Shown: piece by piece, positions 9,144-17,280 of the stretch
Layout: every line of letters begins with the position of its first letter
Position numbering within the stretch: position 1 is the first letter of the stretch
Assembly: GCF_019492055.1 (NCBI RefSeq)
Contig: NZ_JAICBX010000001.1
Coordinates: 1,612,001-1,676,000, forward strand
DNA from: Flavimaribacter sediminis
GTDB lineage: Bacteria; Pseudomonadota; Alphaproteobacteria; Rhizobiales; Rhizobiaceae
Length of the DNA stretch: 64,000 nucleotides
Direction: 5' to 3'
The notes under the pieces: generated by a model
Databases searched by the model: none
What the model saw: the letters and a program-made list of their open reading frames with translations, nothing else
Told to the model about the DNA's origin: nothing
Made by a program: the position numbers and the translations under genes

Positions 9144-9881
9144 TCAGCCGCGTTTGCCGGAAAGCTGTTCCAGCAAAAGTCTTGATTCTGATATGCGGCT
9201 TGTTTGCAGCGCCTTTACGCCTCCGGAAGCGTACACAGCGACGGCTTTCAGCAAATTTTGAAGAGTATTCGCTGCGCTCTCGTCGAACTGAAAATAGGCG
9301 CCTTTGCTCAGTCGAGCGATTTCCTTAAATGCTGTCTGCGCGACAGGATCCCGCCCTTCCTGAAACATGAAGCAAGGCGCCTTGCGTATTCCAAGTTCTC
9401 CCGCCAATTCGCAAAGCTGGTCGATACTTTCTTCCATCGCGTCGCCGATATAGACGAGCGCACTAAGCGGCTCCCTGACGGCTTCATCCCTCGTGTGACG
9501 GAGAACCTTTGCTATCTGCGTGTGACCGCCGCGACAGTCGATCCGGGTCATTAGATCTCGCAATTGATCCGTGTCGGACACCCAGCGCGAAGACCTGCAT
9601 TCGCCAAACCCACGAAAATAAACTAGTTGCACCTTTAGACCACCCGCTCGTCCAACCGCGTTGAACATATCGCCTTGTAGTCTGCAGGCCGCGTCCCAGG
9701 TGGGCTGCCTGCTCATCGTTGCATCGAGCGCAAATACAAGTTTTCCGGCTTTTCCGTCTGTTGCCGGCGCGATGTTACGCGCAGCTTTCAGGAACGCTGA
9801 GACTTCCTGTGTGGAAGAGACGTCGTCGCTTCGACTGAGGTTTCCGGAGGGGCTCCTCCTGTCTACGTCCTTGCCGCTCAT
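9144..9881 (-). CDS. VWA-domain protein paired with a membrane J-domain protein
   Basis: A 245-residue protein with a von Willebrand A-like fold. The metal-binding site DxTxS is visible as DATMS at 53-57, followed by a Thr in RGGHTQIAKVL and an Asp in LVYIGDAMEES that fit the other MIDAS positions. There is no signal peptide; the first 40 residues look disordered. I chose ATG at 9881 because GGTGGAG stands six bases before it; an in-frame GTG at 9893 lies inside that ribosome binding site. VWA proteins often work with AAA ATPases or chaperones; here the partner gene encodes a J-domain protein six bases downstream. Function unknown. Confidence 0.8.
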   Translation of the reverse strand: MSGKDVDRRSPSGNLSRSDDVSSTQEVSAFLKAARNIAPATDGKAGKLVFALDATMSRQPTWDAACRLQGDMFNAVGRAGGLKVQLVYFRGFGECRSSRWVSDTDQLRDLMTRIDCRGGHTQIAKVLRHTRDEAVREPLSALVYIGDAMEESIDQLCELAGELGIRKAPCFMFQEGRDPVAQTAFKEIARLSKGAYFQFDESAANTLQNLLKAVAVYASGGVKALQTSRISESRLLLEQLSGKRG

Positions 9882-9998
9882 CGAACACTCCACCGATCAA
9901 TTCTGTATCTATAATAGCACTTAGTGATGTAGTGCATGAGAATAGAAGTGCGAAGGCGTTATTGCCTCGCTCTCCGAAAACGCCAGTAAAAATTTCTG

Positions 9999-10436
9999 TT
10001 ACAGGAGACCGAGTTCAGCCAATTCTCTGCGCAGCTCCTGCGGTAGAGCGGTCAATCCTTCGTCGGAACTCTTCAGATCCCGTGGAGCATCTTCGCATTT
10101 TAGATAGCGCCAGCCTTGGAAAGCTCTGCGTGGCTGCCACTCCGTATGGACAAGTGTCGGCTCCAAAACGATGCGGCATCGAGAAATTCCGGATGGGTCG
10201 GTGAATGGCCGGATTTCATTAATTACTTGTCGAACCTGTATATTGCCCTTGATCACCCAATAGAGCGATCCGCCGTCGACCAGTTCTTCAGCGCGTTTTG
10301 GAGTCATCCGTGTCGTATGAAACTGGATGACTTCCTCGCCCGCCCGCTCCTTCTCGTTCAATCTGAAGCGAATCCACGTTTCGAGATCTTCGACCGAATC
10401 TACACCGACGCAGAGTTTTACGAGATTAAGACCCAT
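9999..10436 (-). CDS. DUF1489 family protein
   Basis: A 145-residue soluble protein that I recognise as the DUF1489 family, which is almost confined to alphaproteobacteria and has no established function. Recognisable segments include LCVGVDSVEDLETW near the N-terminus, HTTRMTPKRAEEL in the middle and HTEWQPRRAFQGWRYL in the C-terminal half. No catalytic motif, signal peptide or membrane segment is apparent. It lies between sdaA and the VWA gene on the same strand, with gaps of 67 and 117 bp, so co-transcription is possible but not clear. Confidence 0.8.
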   Translation of the reverse strand: MGLNLVKLCVGVDSVEDLETWIRFRLNEKERAGEEVIQFHTTRMTPKRAEELVDGGSLYWVIKGNIQVRQVINEIRPFTDPSGISRCRIVLEPTLVHTEWQPRRAFQGWRYLKCEDAPRDLKSSDEGLTALPQELRRELAELGLL

Positions 10437-10503
10437 GCCCCAGCAAGTAACTCTCGCAGCGCACCGGTCAAGTCGGTTCGCGAGCTGTCCACAACCACTC
10501 TTC

Positions 10504-11904
10504 TCAGCATTCCACCACGTTCACCGCCAAGCCGCCCTCACTGGTTTCCTTGTAGCGTTCATTCATATCGATGCCCGTCTGACGCATTGTCTCCACGCAA
10601 GCATCGAGCGGCACGAAATGCTGCCCGTCTCCCTTGAGCGCCAGTGATGCGGCCGTGACGGCTTTCACCGCACCCATTGCGTTTCTCTCGATACAGGGAA
10701 CCTGGACGAGACCGGCCACGGGATCACACGTCATGCCCAGATGATGTTCGAGGGCTATTTCAGCGGCATTCTCGACCTGTTGCGGCGTTCCGCCCATTAC
10801 GGCGGCAAGTCCGGCTGCGGCCATAGCCGAGGCCGAACCCACCTCACCCTGGCAGCCGACTTCTGCTCCGGATATCGAGGCATTGTGTTTGATCAGTCCG
10901 CCTATGGCCGCGGCAGTCAGCAGAAATTCCCGAATTCCCTTCTGGTCAGCCCCGCTCTGAAACCGCGTATAGTATTTGATCGTCGCGGGGATCACCCCGG
11001 CGGCGCCATTTGTCGGCGCCGTCACAACCCGTCCGCCGGAGGCATTCTCTTCATTCACCGCCATGGCATAGACACTTAGCCAGTCATTGGCGAGCAACGG
11101 GTTTGGCTGATTACGTTTCCACTCGCTGTCCAGTTTTTCGTGAATGGAGCGCGCACGCCGCTTTATTCTGAGACCGCCAGGCAATTCGCCGGTCTGCCGC
11201 AGGCCTCTCTCGATACAGCCTCCCATCGCCGACCAGATTCGATCCAGTCCCGAATAAAGTTCATCCACTGTCTGTCGAGTCTCTTCGTTCGCCTGTTTCA
11301 TTTCGGCGATGGACAATCCGGACGCCTGCGCCATTTCCAACATTTCGGAGGCGCTGCTGAAAGGATACGGAATCTCTTCAGACATTTGATACTCCGTCTC
11401 GTTTTTCAGGGCGTCCAGTTCAAGATCCGTAACGACGAAGCCACCGCCAATCGAATAATAAATCCTCCGCAACAGCTGCCGGTCGTCCTTGTCGAAGGCT
11501 ATGAATGTCATCCCGTTGGCATGCCCAGGAAGCGGGTTCTTGCGGTCGAAAACCAGATCAGACGCCGGATCAAAGCGATAGGCCGGGTGTCCGGGCGGCT
11601 CCATGACGCCGCTGTTTTCAACAGTGTCGACGATCGCATCCATAGCATCGGGATCAACGCTGTCCGGTTTTTCTCCGCACAGGCCCAGGATAACAGCCCG
11701 CCCCGAGCCGTGCCCGATCCCGGTATAGGCGAGGGAACCGTGAAGGCTCACCTTCAGGGCGGCGATCTCGCTGCCATAGGGCCGCGGCCAGTCTCCAGTG
11801 AGTATCTCATCCAGAAATCGGTTGGCGGCTGTCATGGGACCCATGGTGTGTGAACTCGAAGGACCTATTCCTATTTTGAAGACATCGAATACCGAAAGGA
11901 ACAT
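10504..11904 (-). CDS. sdaA: L-serine ammonia-lyase (Fe-S L-serine dehydratase), single chain
   Basis: Converts L-serine to pyruvate and ammonia using a 4Fe-4S cluster instead of PLP. The 466-residue chain joins the beta domain (about 1-160, with [12 protein letters not shown] at 12-23) and the alpha domain, which contains the cluster cysteines in GCQGEVGS and in [13 protein letters not shown]. This is the one-polypeptide E. coli SdaA type. I chose ATG at 11904, where GGAA lies six bases upstream, rather than an upstream in-frame start at 11994 that would add 30 residues foreign to the family. The SUF genes elsewhere in the window could supply its cluster. Confidence 0.95.
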   Translation of the reverse strand: MFLSVFDVFKIGIGPSSSHTMGPMTAANRFLDEILTGDWPRPYGSEIAALKVSLHGSLAYTGIGHGSGRAVILGLCGEKPDSVDPDAMDAIVDTVENSGVMEPPGHPAYRFDPASDLVFDRKNPLPGHANGMTFIAFDKDDRQLLRRIYYSIGGGFVVTDLELDALKNETEYQMSEEIPYPFSSASEMLEMAQASGLSIAEMKQANEETRQTVDELYSGLDRIWSAMGGCIERGLRQTGELPGGLRIKRRARSIHEKLDSEWKRNQPNPLLANDWLSVYAMAVNEENASGGRVVTAPTNGAAGVIPATIKYYTRFQSGADQKGIREFLLTAAAIGGLIKHNASISGAEVGCQGEVGSASAMAAAGLAAVMGGTPQQVENAAEIALEHHLGMTCDPVAGLVQVPCIERNAMGAVKAVTAASLALKGDGQHFVPLDACVETMRQTGIDMNERYKETSEGGLAVNVVEC

Positions 11905-12011
11905 TGCAGTTTCCAGGAATGCTAGAGACGTCGTTGCTCTATCATATCTCTTTACGCTCGTGAGTCTTCCGGGATTGTCGACACGCCGTGGCATGAGGGC
12001 GACATCGAAAC

Positions 12012-12045
12012 AAAAAGAAGCGGCGTAAGGATACCCTCACGCCGC
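12012..12045 (-). terminator. Strong intrinsic terminator after the 33-residue membrane protein gene
   Basis: An 11-bp stem (12020-12030 with 12035-12045, one G-T wobble) closes a four-base loop. On the minus strand it is followed by TTCTTTTTG (12019-12011). It lies about 30 bp after the stop codon of the small gene at 12076-12177 and about 110 bp before sdaA, so it separates the two transcripts. Confidence 0.85.
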
Positions 12046-12075
12046 TCTTTAAAACAAATCATAAAGTTGATTGGT

Positions 12076-12177
12076 TCAGACGCCACCGAACAGATAGATG
12101 AGAAAGATCAGGATGGCGAAACCGAAAACCGCGCGAGCTGTAACGCCCCAGCAGGATTTCTGAACGGTATCTTCCAT
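12076..12177 (-). CDS. 33-residue single-span membrane protein, unknown function
   Basis: A short open frame encoding MEDTVQKSCWGVTARAV followed by a hydrophobic stretch (GFAILIFLIYLF, about residues 19-30) and a GGV end. Signs that it is real: GGAG six bases before the ATG, a polar charged N-terminus before a clean membrane span, and a strong intrinsic terminator 30 bp beyond the stop codon. It is too short for most gene finders. It resembles in general shape the small membrane subunits or regulators that attach to larger membrane complexes, but I do not recognise the family. The adjacent genes (sdaA on the same strand, a DUF1624 gene divergent) give no clear hint. Confidence 0.65.
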   Translation of the reverse strand: MEDTVQKSCWGVTARAVFGFAILIFLIYLFGGV

Positions 12178-12566
12178 TTTGGCTCCGAAAAGTACCCTGT
12201 TGCAGGCCGCGCCATTCAAAATCAGTCGCGGCAGTGCAGTGACATAGTAGATGCGGTGCGCTTTCGCAACTGCAAAATGGCGATTTTGTGTCAGGCTTTT
12301 TTAAACGATTATATTGTGATGAAAAGAGGCTCGTATTTTCAATCTGTTAGTTTGGCAAGCGGCGCCGGAGATATTGTTAAAAAAGTGTGAAAAACGCGTC
12401 AAAGCCTCGGCGTGATGTCCCTTGGAGTATGCGATCATGCACACGGAATGACAGTGAGTCGCCGCAGTCTGGCGTGTGTCGGACGCCAATGCTGTTTGAT
12501 GCGCTGTTGGCATCGGTGTTGCGCTAAACTATTCTAAACGCATCAGGTCTAAGTCAGCGCCTTCCT
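12178..12566. other. Intergenic region without a recognised gene
   Basis: 389 bp between two divergent genes, which must hold the promoter of the small membrane protein (minus) and of the DUF1624 gene (plus). The part around 12290-12390 is AT-rich. I found no convincing hairpin, repeat or further open frame with a ribosome binding site. Confidence 0.5.
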
Positions 12567-13562
12567 ATGAAATTCTTCGGCACATACATTTCTCGACTTG
12601 GCAGATCACACGCCCGACCGATCCGCGGTCGAATTCGGCTGTTTGACGTAGCTCGCGGCGTCGCGCTGGTCGCGATGGCGATCTACCATTTTACGTGGGA
12701 CCTGGAGTTTTTTCACTATGTTCCGGCGGGACTGACCGCTGAAGGCGGCTGGAAGATTTTCGCCCGATGCATCGCTGGAAGTTTTCTGTTCCTGGTCGGA
12801 ATCAGTCTCGTGCTCGCACACGGCGACAGGATCAAATGGCGGCCGTTTATCGGCAGGCTTGGAATGATTATTATGGCGTCGCTCGCCATCACAGTCGTCA
12901 CTTACCTGATGATGCCACAGCGATACGTTTTTTTTGGAATACTCCACTGCATCGCCCTGTCCAGCCTGCTCGGCCTGGCGTTCCTCAGGCTCCCACCGCT
13001 TTTGATCGCATTGGCGGGATTTCTGATCATTTTCCTGTCACCCTATTTACATACGACGTTGCTTGATCACCCCCTACTCAACTGGATCGGGCTGTCGACC
13101 TACACAGTTCGTTCGAACGACTATGTGCCGCTCTTCCCCTGGTTTGGGCCAGTGTTAATCGGAATCGCGGTCGGAAAAGTTCTCAAAAGGTCTGATGGTC
13201 TGGCAAAATTGGGCGCGCTCTATTCCGCGAATGATCCCGTTGGTCAAAGTTTGACATTTTTGGGCAGGCACAGCCTGGCGTTCTATCTGATACACCAGCC
13301 GGTACTGTACGCGATCGTCTTTGTTTTCAGTCTTGTATCCCCGGCTGACCTGAGGCCGGTTTACCGCGACCTCTGCAATCCGAACTGCGCACAAAATGAA
13401 TCGGTCGCATTCTGTCAACGCTACTGTCAGTGCACCGGAGACAAGTTCCATGAAGCAGGACTTCTGAAGGACATCCTGTATGACAGGTTGGTATACCAGG
13501 GCAATGAAACGGTGACCTCTGTGGTTTCGAGTTGCACCGCAGAATCCCGCGTATTGCAGTGA
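12567..13562 (+). CDS. DUF1624 domain membrane protein (acyltransferase-like)
   Basis: A 331-residue integral membrane protein that begins its conserved part with RLFDVARGVALVAMAIYHFTWD (residues 23-44 or so), the signature of DUF1624/HGSNAT-type transmembrane acyltransferases; the histidine in YHFTWDL corresponds to the conserved membrane His. About eight hydrophobic segments follow, and FLGRHSLAFYLIHQPVLY near 231-248 is also family-typical. The last 60 residues are Cys-rich and soluble (NPNCAQ, FCQRYCQC) and probably face one side of the membrane. Relatives are thought to transfer acetyl groups across the membrane, but the substrate here is unknown. Confidence 0.8.
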   Translation: MKFFGTYISRLGRSHARPIRGRIRLFDVARGVALVAMAIYHFTWDLEFFHYVPAGLTAEGGWKIFARCIAGSFLFLVGISLVLAHGDRIKWRPFIGRLGMIIMASLAITVVTYLMMPQRYVFFGILHCIALSSLLGLAFLRLPPLLIALAGFLIIFLSPYLHTTLLDHPLLNWIGLSTYTVRSNDYVPLFPWFGPVLIGIAVGKVLKRSDGLAKLGALYSANDPVGQSLTFLGRHSLAFYLIHQPVLYAIVFVFSLVSPADLRPVYRDLCNPNCAQNESVAFCQRYCQCTGDKFHEAGLLKDILYDRLVYQGNETVTSVVSSCTAESRVLQ

Positions 13563-13584
13563 AATCTATTGCGAATGAATTTGG

Positions 13585-13971
13585 TCAGGATCCAACGCGC
13601 AGTTCGGCCAGACGCGCCAGACAGGCCTCGTCGACATTGTCCAGTTCCGCGAGTGTTTCCTCGATGTCCTTGCGCTTCTGATTGAGTTGATCGCGCTTTT
13701 CCGCAACGCGCTGCATCATCAATTCGAGCTGCCCGATTTCACCCGGCGGCCCTTTGTATATATCGATGATTTCTCGGATTTCAGCTATCGTGAATCCGAG
13801 CCTCCTCCCCCTCAGGATTTCGCCGATGAGGTGACGGTCCGACGCCTTGAATAATCTGGTGCGCCCTCGCCGCTCCGGGTGGATCAGTCCCTCATCCTCA
13901 TAGAATCTCAGGGTGCGGGTCGATACGCCGAACTCGCGCGTCAGTTCGGTGATGGAATAGTATTTATGCAT
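13585..13971 (-). CDS. MerR family transcriptional regulator (LiuR-like)
   Basis: A 128-residue DNA-binding regulator. The winged helix (about 5-75) has YSITELTREFGVSTRTLRFY and the RRGRTRLF wing; residues about 85-120 form the dimerisation coiled coil (AEKRDQLNQKRKDIEETLAEL). There is no metal-binding cysteine cluster: the single Cys is in DEACLARL. This points to the non-metal group that includes LiuR-type regulators of branched-chain amino acid or fatty acid catabolism, but the assignment is by general resemblance. A perfect 20-bp palindrome lies 31 bp upstream of its start and is a likely autoregulatory operator. No catabolic operon is adjacent. Confidence 0.8.
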   Translation of the reverse strand: MHKYYSITELTREFGVSTRTLRFYEDEGLIHPERRGRTRLFKASDRHLIGEILRGRRLGFTIAEIREIIDIYKGPPGEIGQLELMMQRVAEKRDQLNQKRKDIEETLAELDNVDEACLARLAELRVGS

Positions 13972-14001
13972 TGGCTCTCATGATGTTGAGAGGACAGTGG
14001 A

Positions 14002-14021
14002 TGACTTTTACGTAAAAGTCA
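14002..14021. promoter_or_regulatory. Perfect 20-bp palindrome, putative operator of the MerR-type gene
   Basis: TGACTTTTACGTAAAAGTCA is a perfect inverted repeat centred on TACGTA, located 31-50 bp upstream of the MerR-type start codon at 13971. The TTTACGTAAA core resembles sites described for LiuR-type MerR regulators. The position suits autoregulation; the only other adjacent gene is the 3' end of mgtE. Confidence 0.7.
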
Positions 14022-14034
14022 ATTTTTTGACTGT

Positions 14035-14060
14035 CTTGGCGCGGTCTTCACCGAGCCAAG
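14035..14060 (-). terminator. Hairpin after mgtE, probable terminator
   Basis: CTTGGC (14035-14040) pairs with GCCAAG (14055-14060), and inside it CGGT with ACCG around a four-base loop, with one mismatch between. It begins four bases after the mgtE stop codon on the minus strand. The T tract expected directly after it is missing; a second small stem and TTTT follow some 15 bases later and overlap the palindrome. Confidence 0.5.
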
Positions 14061-14064
14061 TCTC

Positions 14065-15480
14065 CTACAATAGGCCGAACCACCATCCCGCCAGGCCGAG
14101 GAATGAGAAAAAGCCGACAATATCAGTCACTGTCGTCACAAAAACCGCAGAGGCCAGCGCGGGATCGACTCCGATCTTGTCGAGCAACAATGGCAGCAGA
14201 ATACCGGCAAGCGCCGCCGAAACCATGTTGATCACCATTGCGATAGCAATCACCAAACCGAGCTGTGCATTGCCGAACCAGACAAATGCCATGATAGCGA
14301 CCAGAACGGCGAACAACAGGCCGTTGATCAGTCCGATCCAGGTTTCACGCCGTATGATGCGGGCGGCGTTGTAAATATCCAAATCACGCGTCGCCAGCGC
14401 GCGCACAGTCACCGTCAGCGTCTGAGTTCCCGCATTGCCTCCCATGGACGCGACGATTGGCATCAGGACGGCGAGCGCGACCATCTGCTGGATTGTGGCG
14501 TCGAAAATACCAATGATCAGCGAGGCAAGTATCGCTGTCGCCAGATTGACGAGTAGCCAGGGAAAGCGTGAGCGCACGGTGGAGACGACATTGTCCGACA
14601 GTTCCTCATCGCCGACGCCCCCGAGAAACTTGATGTCTTCCTCTGCCTCTTCCTGGATCACATCGAGTACATCGTCGATTGTCAGAACGCCGACCAGCCT
14701 GTTGTTTTCGTCAACGACGGCAGCCGACAGGAGGTCGTATTGGCTCATCAATTGCGCGGCGTCTTCCTGGTCCATCAAAGCCGGAATGGACCTGCTGGTC
14801 TCGTGCATGATGTCTTCGACGCGCACTTCGCGCCTGCTGCGAAGGATGCTGTCCAGATCGATTGCGCCAAGCAGTCGAAAAGTAGGGTCGACAACGAAAA
14901 CCTGAGCAAATGAGAAAGGAAGATTTTCATCTTCACGCAAATAGTCGATGGTCTGTCCGACGCTCCAGAATGGCGGCACGGCGACAAACTCCGTCTGCAT
15001 CCGTCGTCCCGCGGTCTCTTCGGGATAGTCCAGCGAGCGACGCAGGCGAACCCGTTCCGTAAACGGTAGACGCGCGAGGATATCGTCCTGCTCCTCGGGG
15101 TCGAGATCCTCGAGAATGTAGACAGCATCATCGGAATCGAGCTCGCCAAGACCTTCGACCATTTGCTCGATCGGCAGGTCGCCGACAATCTCGCGGCGAA
15201 CGGACTCGTCCACCTCCGTCAGCGCTGTGAAATCGAAATCCTCTCCCAGCAGTCCGACGAGAGCCCTACGTTGCTCCGACTGAAGGGACTCCAGCAGATC
15301 ACCGAGTTCTGATTCGTGAAGGCTGGCGACCTGCTCCTTCAGAAACAGGATGTCGCGGTCTGCAATCGCAGCGCCTACGCGAGCGAGGTACTCGCTGCGG
15401 ATTACCCCGTCATCGTCGTAGAGATCGGTAGCTTCTGCGGCCGTATTTTCGGCTGCGGTGTCTTCAGCCTCTTCGCTCAT
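14065..15480 (-). CDS. mgtE: Magnesium transporter MgtE
   Basis: A Mg2+-gated inner-membrane channel. Order of domains in 471 residues: an acidic N-terminal lead, the helical MgtE N domain (about 45-150, with DLDPEEQDDILARLP), two CBS domains (about 155-285, ending GVLTIDDVLDVIQEEAEED), the connecting helix and five membrane segments (about 315-471). The pore motif ASMGGNAGTQTL is present. The family senses cytosolic Mg2+ through the N and CBS domains and closes when it is high. It is transcribed alone: no same-strand gene lies close upstream, and a hairpin follows the stop. Confidence 0.95.
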   Translation of the reverse strand: MSEEAEDTAAENTAAEATDLYDDDGVIRSEYLARVGAAIADRDILFLKEQVASLHESELGDLLESLQSEQRRALVGLLGEDFDFTALTEVDESVRREIVGDLPIEQMVEGLGELDSDDAVYILEDLDPEEQDDILARLPFTERVRLRRSLDYPEETAGRRMQTEFVAVPPFWSVGQTIDYLREDENLPFSFAQVFVVDPTFRLLGAIDLDSILRSRREVRVEDIMHETSRSIPALMDQEDAAQLMSQYDLLSAAVVDENNRLVGVLTIDDVLDVIQEEAEEDIKFLGGVGDEELSDNVVSTVRSRFPWLLVNLATAILASLIIGIFDATIQQMVALAVLMPIVASMGGNAGTQTLTVTVRALATRDLDIYNAARIIRRETWIGLINGLLFAVLVAIMAFVWFGNAQLGLVIAIAMVINMVSAALAGILLPLLLDKIGVDPALASAVFVTTVTDIVGFFSFLGLAGWWFGLL

Positions 15481-15623
15481 TGATATCCATGGGTTCGCGC
15501 GTGACTAGAATTCCGCGGAACATAGAGCGACTGCAGACCAAAGGAAACAGTCAGACTCCCTCTACAGCGAGGATTATCCAATTTGGCGTCAATGGCGTGA
15601 AATTGATCAAAAACAACGCTCAA

Positions 15624-16646
15624 TCATTGCGGTGGCACACCGTCGCTTTGCGCCAGACACGCGGCGAAAACCGCCGGATCAACATTCCCGCCTGAAAGCA
15701 CGACCACGACCGTGCTTCCGGCAAATCTTTGGCGCTGCTGTAGCAAGGCTGCGAATGCGGCCGCCCCGCCGGGTTCGACGACGACTTTCAGATGCTGGTA
15801 CGCGAGGAACATGGCCGACAACGCCTCGTCATCGGTAATGGCGTATCCGCCGCTTACGTGTTCCTGAATGACTTTGAACGGTCGCACGCCAACGGACTTG
15901 GTCAACAATGCGTCGCAAATCGTCCTGGTTTGAAAATCTGCGTTCTGCCTGGTTCCGGTTGCGAGCGAACGAATGACATCGTCAAAACCCGCCGGTTCAG
16001 CAAACCATATTGCCGTATCGGGCATGCAGGATTTCACCGCCAGGGCGATTCCGGAAAGCAGTCCGCCTCCGCCAGCCGGACAAAAGACGTGATCTACCCG
16101 GGTTCCGGCGTCAATCGCGTCTTGTACGATTTCCAGACCTGTCGTCCCCTGCCCGGACATGATGTCAAGATCATCGAACGGCCTGACGATTTCGGCATTT
16201 GTCTCCATGGAGATTGCGTGGGCGATGGCTTCACGATCTTCGCTAAATCGGTCGTAGGTGACGATATTTGCCCCGTATGCGCGCGTGTTTCCCAACTTGA
16301 TAGCAGGCGCGTCGTCCGGCATGACGATTGTACAGGAGAGGCCGAGCAGTTGCGCCGCGTGGGCGACGCCTTGAGCATGATTGCCGGATGAAAAGGCTAC
16401 GACCGGTTTTCCGGGTTCCGCTTCGGACAGTCTCGAGAGTTTCGTGTAGGCGCCGCGAAACTTGAATGACCCGGTTTTCTGCAGACACTCAGGCTTGAAC
16501 AAGACGCGCATACCCAAAAATTCATTGAGCAGCGTCGCTTCCAGCAATGGCGTTCTTCGCGCCTGACCTTTTATGCGCTCTGCCGCATTCTCGATCATCG
16601 CCAGATCGATTCCAGGCTGATGCAGTATTTCTTCGGCAATTTCCAT
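15624..16646 (-). CDS. PLP-dependent threonine/serine dehydratase family protein
   Basis: A fold-type II PLP enzyme of 340 residues that should remove water and ammonia from threonine or serine, giving 2-oxobutyrate or pyruvate. K62 in KTGSFKFRG binds PLP, SSGNHAQG holds the substrate carboxylate and the glycine loop GGGGLLSG binds the phosphate. There is no C-terminal ACT-like regulatory domain, so it belongs to the short catabolic dehydratase/serine racemase group rather than biosynthetic IlvA. The ATG at 16646 follows GAGG; a longer start at 16700 would overlap mgsA. It begins five bases after the mgsA stop, so the two are co-transcribed. Confidence 0.88.
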   Translation of the reverse strand: MEIAEEILHQPGIDLAMIENAAERIKGQARRTPLLEATLLNEFLGMRVLFKPECLQKTGSFKFRGAYTKLSRLSEAEPGKPVVAFSSGNHAQGVAHAAQLLGLSCTIVMPDDAPAIKLGNTRAYGANIVTYDRFSEDREAIAHAISMETNAEIVRPFDDLDIMSGQGTTGLEIVQDAIDAGTRVDHVFCPAGGGGLLSGIALAVKSCMPDTAIWFAEPAGFDDVIRSLATGTRQNADFQTRTICDALLTKSVGVRPFKVIQEHVSGGYAITDDEALSAMFLAYQHLKVVVEPGGAAAFAALLQQRQRFAGSTVVVVLSGGNVDPAVFAACLAQSDGVPPQ

Positions 16647-16651
16647 TTGTT

Positions 16652-17026
16652 TTACCTCAAAATATGGTCGAGAACGGCGTTGGCTGTGGAGATACTGCAT
16701 GCCAGAGGCAAGTCATAAACAATAGCCAGTCGCGTCAGCGCCTTAACGTCTACGTCATGCGGCAGTGGCGAAAGCGGGTCGACAAAGAAAATCAAAGCGT
16801 CAAGCTGATCTTCGGCGATCAAGGCGCCAATCTGCTGATCGCCACCCAACGGTCCGCTTTTCAGTGCCTTGACGTGTAGTTCGGGAAGCGCAGCGCTTAT
16901 GCGGCCTCCTGTCGTGCCTGTTGCGACGATTTCCATTTTCGCAAGGCGCGGCGCATTGCGAACGACCCAGTCGACAAGAGCATCCTTCTTTGCGTCATGG
17001 GCGACGAGCGCGATTCTGGTGGGCAT
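16652..17026 (-). CDS. mgsA: Methylglyoxal synthase
   Basis: Converts dihydroxyacetone phosphate to methylglyoxal and phosphate, a bypass of lower glycolysis used when phosphate is short. The 124-residue protein carries the signature [14 protein letters not shown] with the catalytic Asp, the [18 protein letters not shown] segment with the other acid/His residues, and the N-terminal [10 protein letters not shown] chose ATG at 17026, which begins [11 protein letters not shown] as in the family; an upstream in-frame start adds 16 unlikely residues. It is the first gene of a pair with the dehydratase. Glyoxalase I at 47924 could dispose of the product. Confidence 0.93.
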   Translation of the reverse strand: MPTRIALVAHDAKKDALVDWVVRNAPRLAKMEIVATGTTGGRISAALPELHVKALKSGPLGGDQQIGALIAEDQLDALIFFVDPLSPLPHDVDVKALTRLAIVYDLPLACSISTANAVLDHILR

Positions 17027-17214
17027 GGTCCAACATTCCGATTTACGACTTCCCGGCTGGTTATAACAGGACATCGGGGAAGAAAAGCCATCCTCTGTTG
17101 ATACCAGGCATCGACGCCCTTGATTGTTTTAAATCTAAAATATAATTTTTGATTTCAGTTCGCGTCATCCGATTGCCGCCTTTCGCATGTGGCAAACGAC
17201 GCGAATAATTAATT

Positions 17215-17226
17215 GACCAGTCGGTC
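17215..17226. promoter_or_regulatory. Inverted repeat GACC-4-GGTC upstream of the TRAP operon
   Basis: GACCAGTCGGTC lies 55 bp before the first TRAP gene. GACC/GGTC arms of this kind occur in operators of TetR- and GntR-type regulators, but no regulator gene is adjacent. A very good ribosome binding site (GGAGGAGGAA) follows at 17268-17277. Confidence 0.25.
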
Positions 17227-17280
17227 GGCTTATGGCCTAATGACTGCGCAATCAGCCCGGGATAACCGGAGGAGGAACAT

